Source of the DNA: Halobacillus faecis
Lineage (GTDB): Bacteria > Bacillota > Bacilli > Bacillales > Halobacillaceae
Length of the DNA: 64,000 nt
NCBI RefSeq assembly: GCF_007991335.1
Contig: NZ_BJYD01000023.1
Coordinates: 87,301 to 151,300 of the forward strand
Reading direction: 5' to 3'
Shown: piece after piece, positions 34,733-46,593 of the stretch
Numbering within the stretch: the first letter of the stretch is position 1
How the letters are laid out: each line of letters opens with the position of its first letter
Notes under the pieces: model-generated
Database searches by the model: none
Told to the model about the DNA's origin: nothing
What the model saw: the letters and a program-made list of their open reading frames with translations, nothing else
Made by a program: the position numbers and the translations under genes

Positions 34733-36451
34733 ATGACACAGCTTCAAGGTATTGCAGCTTCCAGCGGTATTGCCATTGCTAAGGTTTACCGTTTGGAAGC
34801 TCCGGACCTTTCTTTCGATAAGAAAGATATTGAGCAGCCGGAACAAGAAGTCAAACGTCTACATGAGGCTCTGGAAACATCAAAATCAGAGCTTGAAAAA
34901 ATTAAAGAACATACAAGAAAATCCTTAGGTGATGAGCACGCAGAAATCTTTTCTGCCCACCTATTGGTCTTGAGCGATCCAGAATTGATTCAACCGATCG
35001 AAGATAAGATCAAGAGCGAAAACGTGAACGCAGAAGCCGCTCTTTCTGAGACGGCAAACATGTTCATCGACATGTTCAAAGGCATGGATAATGAATACAT
35101 GCGTGAACGTGCGGCAGATATCCAGGACGTAACCAAACGAGTAATGGCTCACCTTCTTGGTGTGACATTCCCGGATCCTGCACTTATTAATGAAGAAGTT
35201 GTCATCGTTGCGGACGATTTGACACCTTCGGATACCGCTCAATTGAACAAACAATATGTAAAAGGCTTTACGACAGATATCGGTGGCCGTACATCTCACT
35301 CTGCCATCATGGCTCGTTCTCTTGAGATTCCTGCCGTTGTAGGAACAAAAAATATCACTTCCCAGGCTGGGAAGGATACCATGATCATCGTTGATGGAAT
35401 CAATGGTGATGTCATCATTGATCCGAGTGAAGATCAAGTTGCTGAATACAAGCAAAAGCAGGATGACTTCGAGAAACAAAAACAAGAGTGGGCGAAGCTT
35501 AAAGATGAAGCGACTGTCACTTCTGAAGGCGACCACGTAGAGCTTGTAGCGAATATCGGAACTCCTGATGACGTAGAAGGCGTTCTGAACAACGGCGGCG
35601 AAGGCGTAGGCCTTTACCGTACAGAATTCCTTTATATGGGCAAAAGCCAGCTTCCTACAGAGGAAGAGCAGTTTGATGCTTACTCTTCTGTGTTGAAGCA
35701 AATGGGAGACAAACCTGTCGTTGTACGTACACTGGACATCGGTGGAGACAAGGAGCTTGACTACTTGGATCTTCCTGAAGAAATGAACCCATTCCTTGGC
35801 TATCGTGCGATCCGCCTTTGCCTGGAGCGCGATGATATTTTCCGTGTCCAGCTTCGTGCATTGCTGCGTGCCAGCGTCAACGGCAACTTAAAAATCATGT
35901 TCCCGATGATTGCAACGCTGGAAGAATTCCGTCAAGCGAAAGCGATTCTCGACGAAGAGCGTGCGAACCTTAAGGAAGAAGGTCATGATGTTTCAGAGGA
36001 TATCGAAGTCGGAATGATGGTTGAAATTCCTGCAACAGCAGTCATTGCCCGTCAGTTCGCTAAAGAAGTCGATTTCTTCAGTATCGGTACTAATGACCTG
36101 ATTCAATATACAATGGCCGCTGACCGTATGAACGAGCGCGTGTCCTACTTGTATCAACCTTACAACCCGGCGATTCTTAACCTCGTCAACAATGTCATTG
36201 AAGCAGCACATGCAGAAGGCAAATGGGCTGGTATGTGCGGTGAAATGGCAGGAGATGAAATTGCCATCCCGCTTCTACTTGGACTTGGGTTGGATGAATT
36301 CAGCATGAGTGCAACATCCATCCTTCCTGCCCGTACGCAGATCAGGGATCTATCTAGAAAGGAATGGACTTCTTATAAAGAAGAAATCCTTTCTATGGGT
36401 ACAGCTGAAGAAGTTGTTGCTTTTGTCAAAGAAAAAACACAATCCAAGTAG
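34733..36451 (+). CDS. ptsI: PTS enzyme I, phosphoenolpyruvate-protein phosphotransferase
   Basis: The 572-residue cytoplasmic enzyme that moves phosphate from PEP to HPr. The N-terminal domain holds the active histidine in [20 protein letters not shown] (about 185-204); the C-terminal PEP-binding barrel includes [45 protein letters not shown] and the catalytic cysteine region [11 protein letters not shown]. It follows ptsH by 4 bp. Length is normal. Confidence 0.97.
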   Translation: MTQLQGIAASSGIAIAKVYRLEAPDLSFDKKDIEQPEQEVKRLHEALETSKSELEKIKEHTRKSLGDEHAEIFSAHLLVLSDPELIQPIEDKIKSENVNAEAALSETANMFIDMFKGMDNEYMRERAADIQDVTKRVMAHLLGVTFPDPALINEEVVIVADDLTPSDTAQLNKQYVKGFTTDIGGRTSHSAIMARSLEIPAVVGTKNITSQAGKDTMIIVDGINGDVIIDPSEDQVAEYKQKQDDFEKQKQEWAKLKDEATVTSEGDHVELVANIGTPDDVEGVLNNGGEGVGLYRTEFLYMGKSQLPTEEEQFDAYSSVLKQMGDKPVVVRTLDIGGDKELDYLDLPEEMNPFLGYRAIRLCLERDDIFRVQLRALLRASVNGNLKIMFPMIATLEEFRQAKAILDEERANLKEEGHDVSEDIEVGMMVEIPATAVIARQFAKEVDFFSIGTNDLIQYTMAADRMNERVSYLYQPYNPAILNLVNNVIEAAHAEGKWAGMCGEMAGDEIAIPLLLGLGLDEFSMSATSILPARTQIRDLSRKEWTSYKEEILSMGTAEEVVAFVKEKTQSK

Positions 36452-36532
36452 TATTTGCTCGATGAGTGTGGGACAATAGGTTTGTGCCGGTCTATTACCG
36501 GCTAGTTTTAGACGAGAAAGAGATGTGTTTCC

Positions 36533-36694
36533 ATGACATTTACTGTGATCATGATCGTATGTATCGCGATTGTTTTGGGGATTGCCGCCATGTTCGGCAT
36601 GGCTGTCTCTAAAGGCTACGATTACAAACACACCGTTGACCCATTACCAGACGACAAACGTCATAAAGATGAACACAAAAAAGCTGACGCTTAA
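36533..36694 (+). CDS. Small membrane protein, YtzI-like
   Basis: A 53-residue peptide with one N-terminal hydrophobic segment (residues 3-24) and the motif SKGYDYKHTVDPLPDD, which resembles small YtzI-type proteins of Bacillus, function unknown. The tail is charged (KRHKDEHKKADA). The ribosome site is weak (GAGAAAGAG). Its stop codon lies in the loop of a strong terminator, which supports the reading frame as real. Confidence 0.6.
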   Translation: MTFTVIMIVCIAIVLGIAAMFGMAVSKGYDYKHTVDPLPDDKRHKDEHKKADA

Positions 36695-36713
36695 AAATAG
36701 CGTCAGCTTTTTT
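36677..36713. terminator. Bidirectional terminator
   Basis: AAAAAAGCTGACGC (36677-36690) and GCGTCAGCTTTTTT (36700-36713) around TTAAAAATA. It ends the ptsI/small-protein transcript and the converging nitroreductase transcript. Confidence 0.9.
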
Positions 36714-37293
36714 CATTTCCATCACATAGGTCAAGTTTCTGTTGGATAGGTGTACGTACCTTTGGCTTCGGGATCCGTTTTGGGTAGCCCATCTGCAACA
36801 CAGAAACCAACTTGTACCGTCGGCTATCGAGTTCTATAGCTTCAGAAAATTGTACATCGTGTAAATAAGGACTCGTCGTCCAAAGAACACCCACTCCCGC
36901 TTCCCACGCTAGAAGCTGAACATTTTGGATATAGGCACAAACAGCGGCATAATCTTCTTCAAATTTACGAATATCCTCGTCTCTTTCCATATAGATCAAA
37001 GCATGGTGAGGAATATTCAACAAAAAATCACGAATGCCTTGCTCCAGTCGAAGGGTTTTGTTTACGTCATACCCATCAAAGAACCCTTGCCTTCGATAAC
37101 TTTCCATGACTGCTTCGGCATACGCCGCTTTTCCCTTATCCTGATATAGACGGATCTGCCACGGTTCTTTCATCCTATGGTTAGGCGCCCATGAAGCTTT
37201 ATTAAAAATGCGTTCCAATACTTCCTTATCCACTTTTTCCTCTTTATACTCATGAATCGAGCGACGGCCTTTTATCGCTTCCAACAGCTCCAT
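36703..37293 (-). CDS. Nitroreductase-family protein (YfhC-like)
   Basis: A 196-residue FMN-dependent oxidoreductase of the nitroreductase superfamily. AIKGRRSIHEYKEEKVDKEV at the N-terminus contains the FMN-binding arginines, NHRMKEPWQIRLY the next conserved block and YIQNVQLLAWEAGVGVLW the C-terminal core. The ATG at 37293 is chosen for the GTGAGG upstream. It follows the YdcF-type gene by about 10 bp, so the two form an operon. The natural substrate is unknown. Confidence 0.85.
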   Translation of the reverse strand: MELLEAIKGRRSIHEYKEEKVDKEVLERIFNKASWAPNHRMKEPWQIRLYQDKGKAAYAEAVMESYRRQGFFDGYDVNKTLRLEQGIRDFLLNIPHHALIYMERDEDIRKFEEDYAAVCAYIQNVQLLAWEAGVGVLWTTSPYLHDVQFSEAIELDSRRYKLVSVLQMGYPKRIPKPKVRTPIQQKLDLCDGNEKS

Positions 37294-37303
37294 CTCGTAC
37301 ACC

Positions 37304-37885
37304 TCACAACATGATCAGCTTTGCCACAGGCTGCCCCATCCAATAGCCCCATTCCCGCAGAAAAAACGGCACTTTCGTTTCCATGCTTTTATATGCCGAA
37401 TACTGAGTCGGTACACCTTCGACCTTCATATTCAGATGCTCGGCCATAGCCACAGCTCTTTTCAAGTGAAATTGATCGCTCACAATAAGAAAAGAACGAA
37501 TGCCTTTTTCATAACTGACTTCTTTTGCATTACTCAAGTTATCCTCTGTGATTAGCGATCGATCCTCAAACAGAATATCTTCTTCTTTCACTCCATGCGC
37601 CATCGCATAGTCTTTCCCTACTTCTGCTTCAGAGGAAGCAGCCTTCTCACTTTTACCACCCGTGAGGATCAAATATTCGACATGTCCTTTTTTATATAAT
37701 TCAATCCCCTGCTTAAGACGCCCCTCAAAGACAGGGCTTGGCTTTCCATTCCACTGTGCAGCCCCGAGGACGATCGCTGCATCGGCTTCCGATACTTTTT
37801 CATCGCCATAGGTCCACACGGAATACCCCGTGTATAATGCATAACCTATCATCAAGAATAAAATGATCTGAATGAATCTTTTCAT
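37304..37885 (-). CDS. YdcF/SanA-type DUF218 membrane protein
   Basis: A 193-residue protein with an N-terminal membrane anchor (residues 4-24) and a DUF218 domain: ADAAIVLGAAQWNGKPSPVFEGR, YLILTGGKSEKAASSEAEVG, EDRSLITEDNLSNA and FLIVSDQFHLKRA. Relatives (SanA, ElyC, YdcF) affect envelope integrity; the biochemical reaction is not known. The domain is probably outside the cell. It is the first gene of the pair with the nitroreductase. Confidence 0.85.
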   Translation of the reverse strand: MKRFIQIILFLMIGYALYTGYSVWTYGDEKVSEADAAIVLGAAQWNGKPSPVFEGRLKQGIELYKKGHVEYLILTGGKSEKAASSEAEVGKDYAMAHGVKEEDILFEDRSLITEDNLSNAKEVSYEKGIRSFLIVSDQFHLKRAVAMAEHLNMKVEGVPTQYSAYKSMETKVPFFLREWGYWMGQPVAKLIML

Positions 37886-37938
37886 ATCTTCTGGTTCTCC
37901 TACTCCCTGAATATATGTTCCATCATATCATAGAAAAA

Positions 37939-37964
37939 AGCCTCTCTGAATCATCAGAGAGGCT
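37939..37964 (-). terminator. Terminator of the glycolytic operon
   Basis: AGCCTCTCTGA (37939-37949) and TCAGAGAGGCT (37954-37964) with an ATCA loop, followed on the minus strand by CTTTTTTC; 12 bp past the eno stop. Confidence 0.9.
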
Positions 37965-37975
37965 CATTTTAAAAC

Positions 37976-40806
<2,831 letters not shown>

Positions 40807-40814
<8 letters not shown>

Positions 40815-41568
40815 TCTTACCTGCCTCCACTAGTTTTAGGAAAGAATCAGCTTCAAGGCTGGCTCCTCCTACTAGAGCACCATCAATGTCGGACTGGGAT
40901 AGTAGTTCATCAACGTTTGCAGGCTTCACGCTGCCGCCGTATTGGATGCGTACAGCTTCTGCTGCATCTGCACTTACATAATCACTGACGACTTTACGGA
41001 TGTGTGTACAAACTTCATTCGCTTGTTCAGATGTCGCTGTACGACCTGTACCAATCGCCCAGATTGGCTCATAAGCAATGATTGTTTCTGCACATTGATC
41101 ATTTGTCAGACCGTCCAATGCTTTTTTCACTTGTGTCTCAACAACGTCCATTGTTTCATTTGCTTCACGCTGTTCTAGAGATTCCCCTACACAAATGATT
41201 GGCGTTAAGCCGTGATTGAATGCAGCATGAACTTTTTTGTTAACCTCTTCATCTGTTTCCTTGAAGATTTCACGACGCTCGGAGTGGCCAAGTACGACGT
41301 AAGAAACACCAAGTTCTTTAAGCATCACCGGGCTTACTTCACCAGTAAACGCACCACTTTCTTCAAAGTGCATGTTTTGAGCACCGATTTTAAGGCTTGT
41401 GCCTTCTGTTTCCTCTACAAGTTTTTGTAGAAAAGGAAATGGAGCACATACAACTGATTCTACCTGCTCAGAGGAAGGAACCTCGTTTTTAGCCGTTTGA
41501 ATAAAATCTTCCGCTTCACGGTGGTTCTTATTCATTTTCCAGTTACCTGCGATTACTTTTTTACGCAT
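40807..41568 (-). CDS. tpiA: Triosephosphate isomerase
   Basis: Interconverts dihydroxyacetone phosphate and glyceraldehyde-3-phosphate. The 253-residue barrel has K11 (AGNWKMNK), H95 (VLGHSERRE) and the catalytic E167 in [11 protein letters not shown], with the phosphate loop GGSVKPAN. It overlaps gpmI by 8 bp and follows pgk by 19 bp. AGGAGAGGTG stands before the ATG. Confidence 0.98.
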
Positions 41569-41587
41569 ATGGTTTCACCTCTCCTTT

Positions 41588-42769
41588 TTATTTATCGTTC
41601 AACAAGGATACACCAGGAAGATCTTTACCTTCCATAAATTCCAAGGAAGCACCGCCACCAGTAGAGACGTGGTCCATGTCATTTGCGTATCCGAATTTTT
41701 CAACGGCTGCTGCAGAGTCGCCTCCACCGATGACTGTGTAGCCATCTGTTTCAGAGAGAGCATTAGCTACAGCTTTTGTACCGTTAGCAAAAGATTCGAT
41801 TTCAAAAACGCCCATTGGTCCGTTCCAAATGACTAATTTAGAATCTTTAATGACGCTTGCATATTTTTCTCGTGTCTTCGGACCGATATCCAGCGCTTCC
41901 CAGTCGGCCGGGATGCTGTCGATTCCGACTTCTTCCTTGTTCGCAGAATCAGAGAAATCATCAGCCACAACGACATCTTCAGGCATAAGGAAGTTGACGC
42001 CTTTCTCTTCTGCTTTCTTCATATATTCTTTAGCTAGATCAATTTTATCTTCTTCAAGAAGTGACTTACCGATTTCATGCCCTAGTGCTTTTACAAATGT
42101 GTAAGCAAGACCTCCACCGATAATCAAGTTATCGACTTTATCAATCAAGTTATCAATAACACCGATCTTATCTTTCACTTTCGCACCACCAATGATGGCT
42201 GTGAATGGACGCTCAGGGTTAGACAGAGCCTTACCTAGAACATTGATTTCTTTCTCCATCAGGAAACCAGCAACGGCTGGGATATGCTCTGCAACACCTG
42301 CTGTAGAAGCATGGGCACGGTGAGCAGCACCGAATGCATCGTTTACGTAGAGGTCAGCCATGTCTGCAAAAGCCTTGGCTAATTCCGCATCATTCTTCTC
42401 TTCACCAGGATGGAAGCGTACGTTTTCGATCAGAAGAACATCACCGTTTTCCATTTCAGAAATGGCTTTGTTCACTTCAGCTCCGTGTACTTCATCCGTT
42501 TTTGTAACGGTTTTTCCAAGAACATCGCTCAGACGCTTGGCTACAGGATCAAGACGAAGATCTTCGACAACTTCCCCTTTTGGACGTCCAAGGTGACTGG
42601 CAAGAATGACTTTCGCACCGTTTCCAGTCAGGTGCTTGATTGTAGGGAGGGCAGCTTTGATTCGAGTATCGTCTGTGACCTCTCCCTCGCTCATCGGTAC
42701 GTTGAAGTCAACACGGCAAAAGACGGTTTTCCCGCTCACTTCAACGTCGCGGATTGTTTTCTTATTCAT
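41588..42769 (-). CDS. pgk: Phosphoglycerate kinase
   Basis: Forms ATP and 3-phosphoglycerate from 1,3-bisphosphoglycerate. The 393-residue enzyme has the substrate block [20 protein letters not shown] at residues 17-36, [10 protein letters not shown], and the nucleotide loop [13 protein letters not shown] near 365. The ATG at 42769 follows AAGGAGGT; a longer reading from 42805 crosses that site. A strong hairpin lies between gapA and pgk, so pgk may be expressed at a different level from gapA. Confidence 0.98.
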   Translation of the reverse strand: MNKKTIRDVEVSGKTVFCRVDFNVPMSEGEVTDDTRIKAALPTIKHLTGNGAKVILASHLGRPKGEVVEDLRLDPVAKRLSDVLGKTVTKTDEVHGAEVNKAISEMENGDVLLIENVRFHPGEEKNDAELAKAFADMADLYVNDAFGAAHRAHASTAGVAEHIPAVAGFLMEKEINVLGKALSNPERPFTAIIGGAKVKDKIGVIDNLIDKVDNLIIGGGLAYTFVKALGHEIGKSLLEEDKIDLAKEYMKKAEEKGVNFLMPEDVVVADDFSDSANKEEVGIDSIPADWEALDIGPKTREKYASVIKDSKLVIWNGPMGVFEIESFANGTKAVANALSETDGYTVIGGGDSAAAVEKFGYANDMDHVSTGGGASLEFMEGKDLPGVSLLNDK

Positions 42770-42880
42770 AGAATGACAACCTCCTTGGTTTGTGGTCAGG
42801 TTCATCGCCTGCCCTTATGTACGTTTCCACAGTTTCATTGTGCAGAAACGCCGTTAAGCAGGATGCGAAAAAACATGGAT

Positions 42881-42910
42881 AAAGGAGGAGGACCTGAGAC
42901 CTCCTCCTTT
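42881..42910 (-). terminator. Hairpin between gapA and pgk
   Basis: AAAGGAGGAGG and CCTCCTCCTTT, an 11-bp perfect stem with an 8-base loop. On the minus strand it follows gapA by 39 bp and leads into a moderately T-rich tract, so it is a terminator, attenuator or mRNA end-stabiliser. In B. subtilis gapA is also transcribed more than pgk. Confidence 0.65.
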
Positions 42911-42948
42911 CCAGCTTTTTCATAGTATTTTCTAAAACGGCTCAGATA

Positions 42949-43956
42949 TTACAAGCCTTGGTTTTTAAGGTATACAGCCAAGTCTACACAACGGTTGGAG
43001 TAACCAGTTTCGTTGTCATACCAAGAAACGATTTTAACCATGTTGTTTTCAAGGATTAGTGTAGATAGACCATCAATGATGGAAGAGTGAGTGTTGCCAT
43101 TGTAGTCCGTAGAAACAAGTGGCTCGTCACTGTAGCCAAGGATTCCTTTAAGGTTACCTTCAGCTTCTGCGCGAAGAGCTTCGTTCACTTCTTCAGCAGT
43201 TACATCTTTATCAAGCTCAGCAACCAAGTCTACGATGGAAACGTTGGATGTTGGTACACGCATAGCCATACCGCTAAGCTTGCCATCAAGGTGTGGAAGA
43301 ACTTTTGCAACGGCTTGTGCAGCACCTGTAGTTGTCGGGATGATGTTCTCAGCAGCTGCACGCGCACGACGGTAATCTTTGTGTGGAAGATCAAGGATCT
43401 GCTGGTCGTTCGTGTAAGAGTGAACAGTTGTCATCATACCGCGCTTAAGACCGAACTTCTCATCAAGAACTTTAGCGTATGGAGCCAAGCAGTTCGTCGT
43501 ACATGAAGCGTTTGAGATGACGTGGTGAGAATCTTTGTCGTACTGGTCTTCGTTTACACCCATAACGACTGTAAGGTCTTCTTGCTTCGCTGGAGCAGAG
43601 ATAACAACTTTTTTAGCACCTGCATCCAAGTGTTTCTTCGCATCGTCACGCTGAGTGAAACGACCTGTAGATTCGATAACGATATCTACGCCAAGATCTC
43701 CCCAACCAAGTTGAGCTGGATCTTTTTCAGAAAGTACTTTAATTTCGTTTCCGCCGACAATCAGATTGTCACCGTTTGTTGTTACTTCCTGCTCAAGCTT
43801 ACCGTGTACCGTATCGTATTGAAGCAAGTGTGCAAGCATGTTTGCATCTGTCAAGTCGTTAACCGCTACTACCTCAACATCATTGTTGTTTAGAGCAGCA
43901 CGGAAAACATTACGTCCAATACGTCCAAATCCGTTAATACCAATTCTTACTGTCAT
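42949..43956 (-). CDS. gapA: Glyceraldehyde-3-phosphate dehydrogenase, glycolytic
   Basis: Oxidises glyceraldehyde-3-phosphate with NAD and phosphate. The 335 residues show the NAD loop INGFGRIGRNVFRA (7-20), the catalytic cysteine C152 in SNASCTTNCLAP and the histidine in TTVHSYTNDQ. It directly follows cggR, which makes it the glycolytic enzyme and not the gluconeogenic gapB. AAGGAGGAA stands before the ATG. Confidence 0.98.
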   Translation of the reverse strand: MTVRIGINGFGRIGRNVFRAALNNNDVEVVAVNDLTDANMLAHLLQYDTVHGKLEQEVTTNGDNLIVGGNEIKVLSEKDPAQLGWGDLGVDIVIESTGRFTQRDDAKKHLDAGAKKVVISAPAKQEDLTVVMGVNEDQYDKDSHHVISNASCTTNCLAPYAKVLDEKFGLKRGMMTTVHSYTNDQQILDLPHKDYRRARAAAENIIPTTTGAAQAVAKVLPHLDGKLSGMAMRVPTSNVSIVDLVAELDKDVTAEEVNEALRAEAEGNLKGILGYSDEPLVSTDYNGNTHSSIIDGLSTLILENNMVKIVSWYDNETGYSNRCVDLAVYLKNQGL

Positions 43957-43994
43957 GCAAAATTCCTCCTTAGGATGATTGAAATCATATTTAT

Positions 43995-45023
43995 TTAAAG
44001 GGATAAATCCCTTATTAACTCTTGGGCTGCACCTTCATCAGTGATCAGGACATTACTCTGGCCCGGTTGGAAATAAGATGAAATGGCTTGTGCTTTCGAA
44101 CGGCCTCCAGCAACAGCGATCACGTGTTTGGCACGTTTCAGATCTTCTAATTGTAAACCGACCGTACGAACTTTGTGAACGATCTCACCCTCCACATTAA
44201 AATAATAACCAAAAGCTTCGCCTACCGCGTTATGCTTTCTGATTAATTCCAACTGTTCAGGGGAAGTCTTTCTCCGTTCTGCCATCGTGAGCGCATCGCC
44301 GACTCCGTGGATGACGATTTCAGCGTTACGGATGATGTCTAACACTTCTTTGATCGAAGGTTCTTCTTTTATCGTCTGATAGGATTCCTCACTGAGAGGA
44401 TCGGGTACATACAAAAGACGATAGTCCCCCCTCGCTTTTTTCGCCATTTCCGCACAGATCGTGTTGGCCTGGTTTTCAACTCTTTCTCCTAAGCCTCCAC
44501 GTGCAGGGACGTATAAGCACTGATCAGCTCCAGACAGCGGCGTCATTACTTGTGCGACGGATGCCATGGTTGTTCCGCCTGTAATGGCTATCACCTGGTC
44601 AGGCGACATATGTTCTTTCAAATACTGGACACATGCTTTTCCCATCTCTTGTTTTACCCAATTAAGCTCATCACTATCACCAGGAACAACAACGACATAG
44701 TCTAAATTTAATTTATCCTTTAATTGTTGTTCTAAAACCTTAATCCCAGAGACCTCTTTAATAAACTCAGCTAACTGCTCAAGAATGTTCTGCCCTTCAT
44801 AACTTAAGTGCATGCCTCTTGAAGTAATTTCTACAGCACCTTGTTTATTCAGAAAGTCCACTTCGCTTCGGACCGTACGTTCAGCCAGCTCAACACTTTC
44901 AGCTAACGCTCTTCGGCCCACAGGCTGCATGATCTGGATGTAGTACAACAGCTGATAACGGCGCTGTATAACGTCCAGGACATCCGGGAATAATTTTTTT
45001 TGTAAGTCGATGAACGCTCTCAT
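43995..45023 (-). CDS. cggR: Central glycolytic genes regulator
   Basis: A 342-residue SorC/DeoR-type repressor that responds to fructose-1,6-bisphosphate. The N-terminus (MRAFIDLQKKLFPDVLDVIQ, then a helix-turn-helix in GRRALAESVELAERTVRSEV) binds DNA; the C-terminal sugar-binding domain has AITGGTTMASVAQVM and VAGGRSKAQAI. The ATG at 45023 follows GAAGGGG. It heads the operon and a clear CggR operator lies just upstream. Confidence 0.96.
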   Translation of the reverse strand: MRAFIDLQKKLFPDVLDVIQRRYQLLYYIQIMQPVGRRALAESVELAERTVRSEVDFLNKQGAVEITSRGMHLSYEGQNILEQLAEFIKEVSGIKVLEQQLKDKLNLDYVVVVPGDSDELNWVKQEMGKACVQYLKEHMSPDQVIAITGGTTMASVAQVMTPLSGADQCLYVPARGGLGERVENQANTICAEMAKKARGDYRLLYVPDPLSEESYQTIKEEPSIKEVLDIIRNAEIVIHGVGDALTMAERRKTSPEQLELIRKHNAVGEAFGYYFNVEGEIVHKVRTVGLQLEDLKRAKHVIAVAGGRSKAQAISSYFQPGQSNVLITDEGAAQELIRDLSL

Positions 45024-45058
45024 GGAAAAAGCCCCTTCTTTGAAATGGTACCAACCGG

Positions 45059-45094
45059 GATGTATTACGTCCCAGCTAGTCATATTATGTCCCG
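45059..45094 (-). promoter_or_regulatory. CggR operator
   Basis: Read on the minus strand: CGGGACATAATATGAC (45094-45079), four bases, then TGGGACGTAATACATC (45074-45059). This reproduces the B. subtilis arrangement CGGGAC-N6-TGTC-N4-CGGGAC-N6-TGTC of two direct repeats. It lies 36 bp upstream of cggR, so the repressor controls its own operon. Confidence 0.85.
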
Positions 45095-45175
45095 CTCGGA
45101 GCAAAAAAATATCTTATTTCAATTTTATATTAACAGGGGGGGTAGTCCACGTGCAAGCGAAAACCTAGACGTTTT

Positions 45176-45397
45176 TTATTGTAAACGCTTCATTAGTTCG
45201 AAGTAATCAATTTTACGATAATCCAACTCTTCCTCACCGATTTTCAATACCGGGATCTCCAGCATATACTTTTCAAGCAAGGCAGGATCACTTTCAATGT
45301 CGACCAATACTACTTGGACCTCAAACAAAGACAACAAATCCTTAACTTCTTCACATAACCCACAGTTATCTTTTACATATAATATCACTTCAGACAT
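45176..45397 (-). CDS. Glutaredoxin-like thioredoxin-fold protein
   Basis: A 73-residue protein with a CGLC redox motif (C12, C15) after the first beta strand (VILYVKDNCGLCEEV) and the conserved cis-proline region EIPVLKIGEEELDYRKID. It is a small glutaredoxin-type thiol oxidoreductase; partner unknown. GGGAGGTTT precedes the ATG at 45397. It lies between a hypothetical gene and cggR on the same strand. Confidence 0.8.
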   Translation of the reverse strand: MSEVILYVKDNCGLCEEVKDLLSLFEVQVVLVDIESDPALLEKYMLEIPVLKIGEEELDYRKIDYFELMKRLQ

Positions 45398-45480
45398 ACG
45401 CAAACCTCCCTGATCGACCATTTCCATCATACCAAACAGAAACCTGACTCATCCATCACGAAAGCATAAAATCGAACTAA

Positions 45481-45514
45481 AAAAAGACACGCTTCAGGAA
45501 GCATGTCCTTTTTT
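45481..45514 (-). terminator. Terminator at the end of the 74-aa hypothetical gene
   Basis: AAAAAGACACGCTT and AAGCATGTCCTTTTT pair with two mismatches around CAGG; the last codons of the gene form one arm. Confidence 0.65.
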
Positions 45515-45718
45515 ATCATAAAAACCATTATCGATTTTCAACTTACGTTTATCCAGGAAATGAGCTAACTCTTCACCTACATACTTTTCAGGTGTTCGCT
45601 TCAATGATTGATAGTTGAAGGATAACTTTTGCTGTTCTTGCATATCGAACAAGTGAATCCGCCTGTCTTCAGAAACTTCTTCAGTCGACAACATTTTGTA
45701 ACGGATTAGGTTTGTCAT
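45494..45718 (-). CDS. Hypothetical protein, 74 aa
   Basis: A basic, soluble 74-residue protein (MTNLIRYKMLSTEEVSEDRR, then FDMQEQQKLSFNYQSLKRTP) that I do not recognise. GAGGGGT stands before the ATG, and a terminator hairpin covers its last codons, which supports it as a real gene. The function is not apparent. The 257 bp upstream are AT-rich without a clear feature until the tRNA terminator. Confidence 0.6.
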   Translation of the reverse strand: MTNLIRYKMLSTEEVSEDRRIHLFDMQEQQKLSFNYQSLKRTPEKYVGEELAHFLDKRKLKIDNGFYDKKGHAS

Positions 45719-45936
45719 AAATACCCCTCTTCTAAATAAAGCGAAAAATCTGACTTTATTTATTCAATAGTAACATAGAAAGAGTGCTAAATAAACTACA
45801 TCGCGATAATAAAACCAAATAAATGTTCGTATAATTTATGTGAGAATTATGTTTAAGCATTATTTAAATAACATGAGTGTAACCGCAAGAAATTTAAGGG
45901 TTTTATATATTAGCATAATGATATTTCTGTAAAAAA

Positions 45937-45966
45937 AGGACCTTCCTTACATCTAAGGAAGGTCCT
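45937..45966 (-). terminator. Terminator of tRNA-Arg
   Basis: AGGACCTTCCTTA and TAAGGAAGGTCCT, 13-bp perfect stem with a CATC loop, then T7 on the minus strand; it lies 10 bp past the tRNA. Confidence 0.9.
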
Positions 45967-45975
45967 CCTGGTTAG

Positions 45976-46055
<80 letters not shown>

Positions 46056-46194
46056 GCGACATGCATTTAATATTATAAGGAGAATCCCCAAAAAACGCAA
46101 CCCATTTTTTCGTTCTTCCAAAAAGCTTTGGCGTAATGTCCCCCCAGTCACTATTAGAGAGGGAGATCCTTTTTCGAGCAACTCATTTGGCAGG

Positions 46195-46309
46195 GGTGTT
46201 AGGAAGGGGGAGACTGCAGCGGGAAAAGGATCCAGACATAACCTCGTAAGGCGTAGCCGGAGGAGGCTTGCCAGTTCCCTCACAAGCGAGCCCTTCCCCT
46301 AAGATCCAA
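46195..46309. repeat. Possible dispersed repeat, copy D
   Basis: The 46052-46593 gap holds a GC-rich stretch with GTGTTAGGAAGGGGGAG at the left and CCCTTCCCCTAAGATCC at the right, roughly inverted repeats. Inside are GAGACTGCAGCGGGAAA, GGAGGAGGCTTGCC and CACAAGCGAG, phrases like those in copy A. It is more divergent than copies A-C. The rest of the gap is the clpP promoter region. Confidence 0.45.
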
Positions 46310-46517
46310 AATTCTTTCAATCATCTAGATAACCATTTTCTTAGTCTCCTACCACGTCGTTTAATTATAGGCTTGGACGTTTATATAGGTAAATTTAGGG
46401 TATGATGGTAGAAGGAATTGGAACACATCACATAGAACGAATAAGAATAACCGTTTTTCATACTTAAAAGGCGAACATTTCTTGCTGAAATAAAGGAAAA
46501 AAGGTCGATTGTTTTTG

Positions 46518-46547
46518 TTTGACCTTCACTGACCTTATAGGTATGAT
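46518..46547 (+). promoter_or_regulatory. clpP promoter with CtsR box
   Basis: A SigA promoter with -35 TTGACC (46519-46524), 17-bp spacer and -10 TATGAT (46542-46547). The complement of 46518-46534 reads GGTCAGTGAAGGTCAAA, two GGTCAAA-type heptads with a 3-base spacer, the CtsR operator form. CtsR repression and heat induction are expected. Confidence 0.8.
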
Positions 46548-46593
46548 GAATGTATTCCATCATTAATAATTTGATGTTAAGGAGGATTTTCAA

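Noticed and set aside
45873..45932. A 19-residue hydrophobic peptide frame upstream of the tRNA-Arg terminator
   Set aside because: No ribosome site and AT-rich surroundings where short frames arise by chance.
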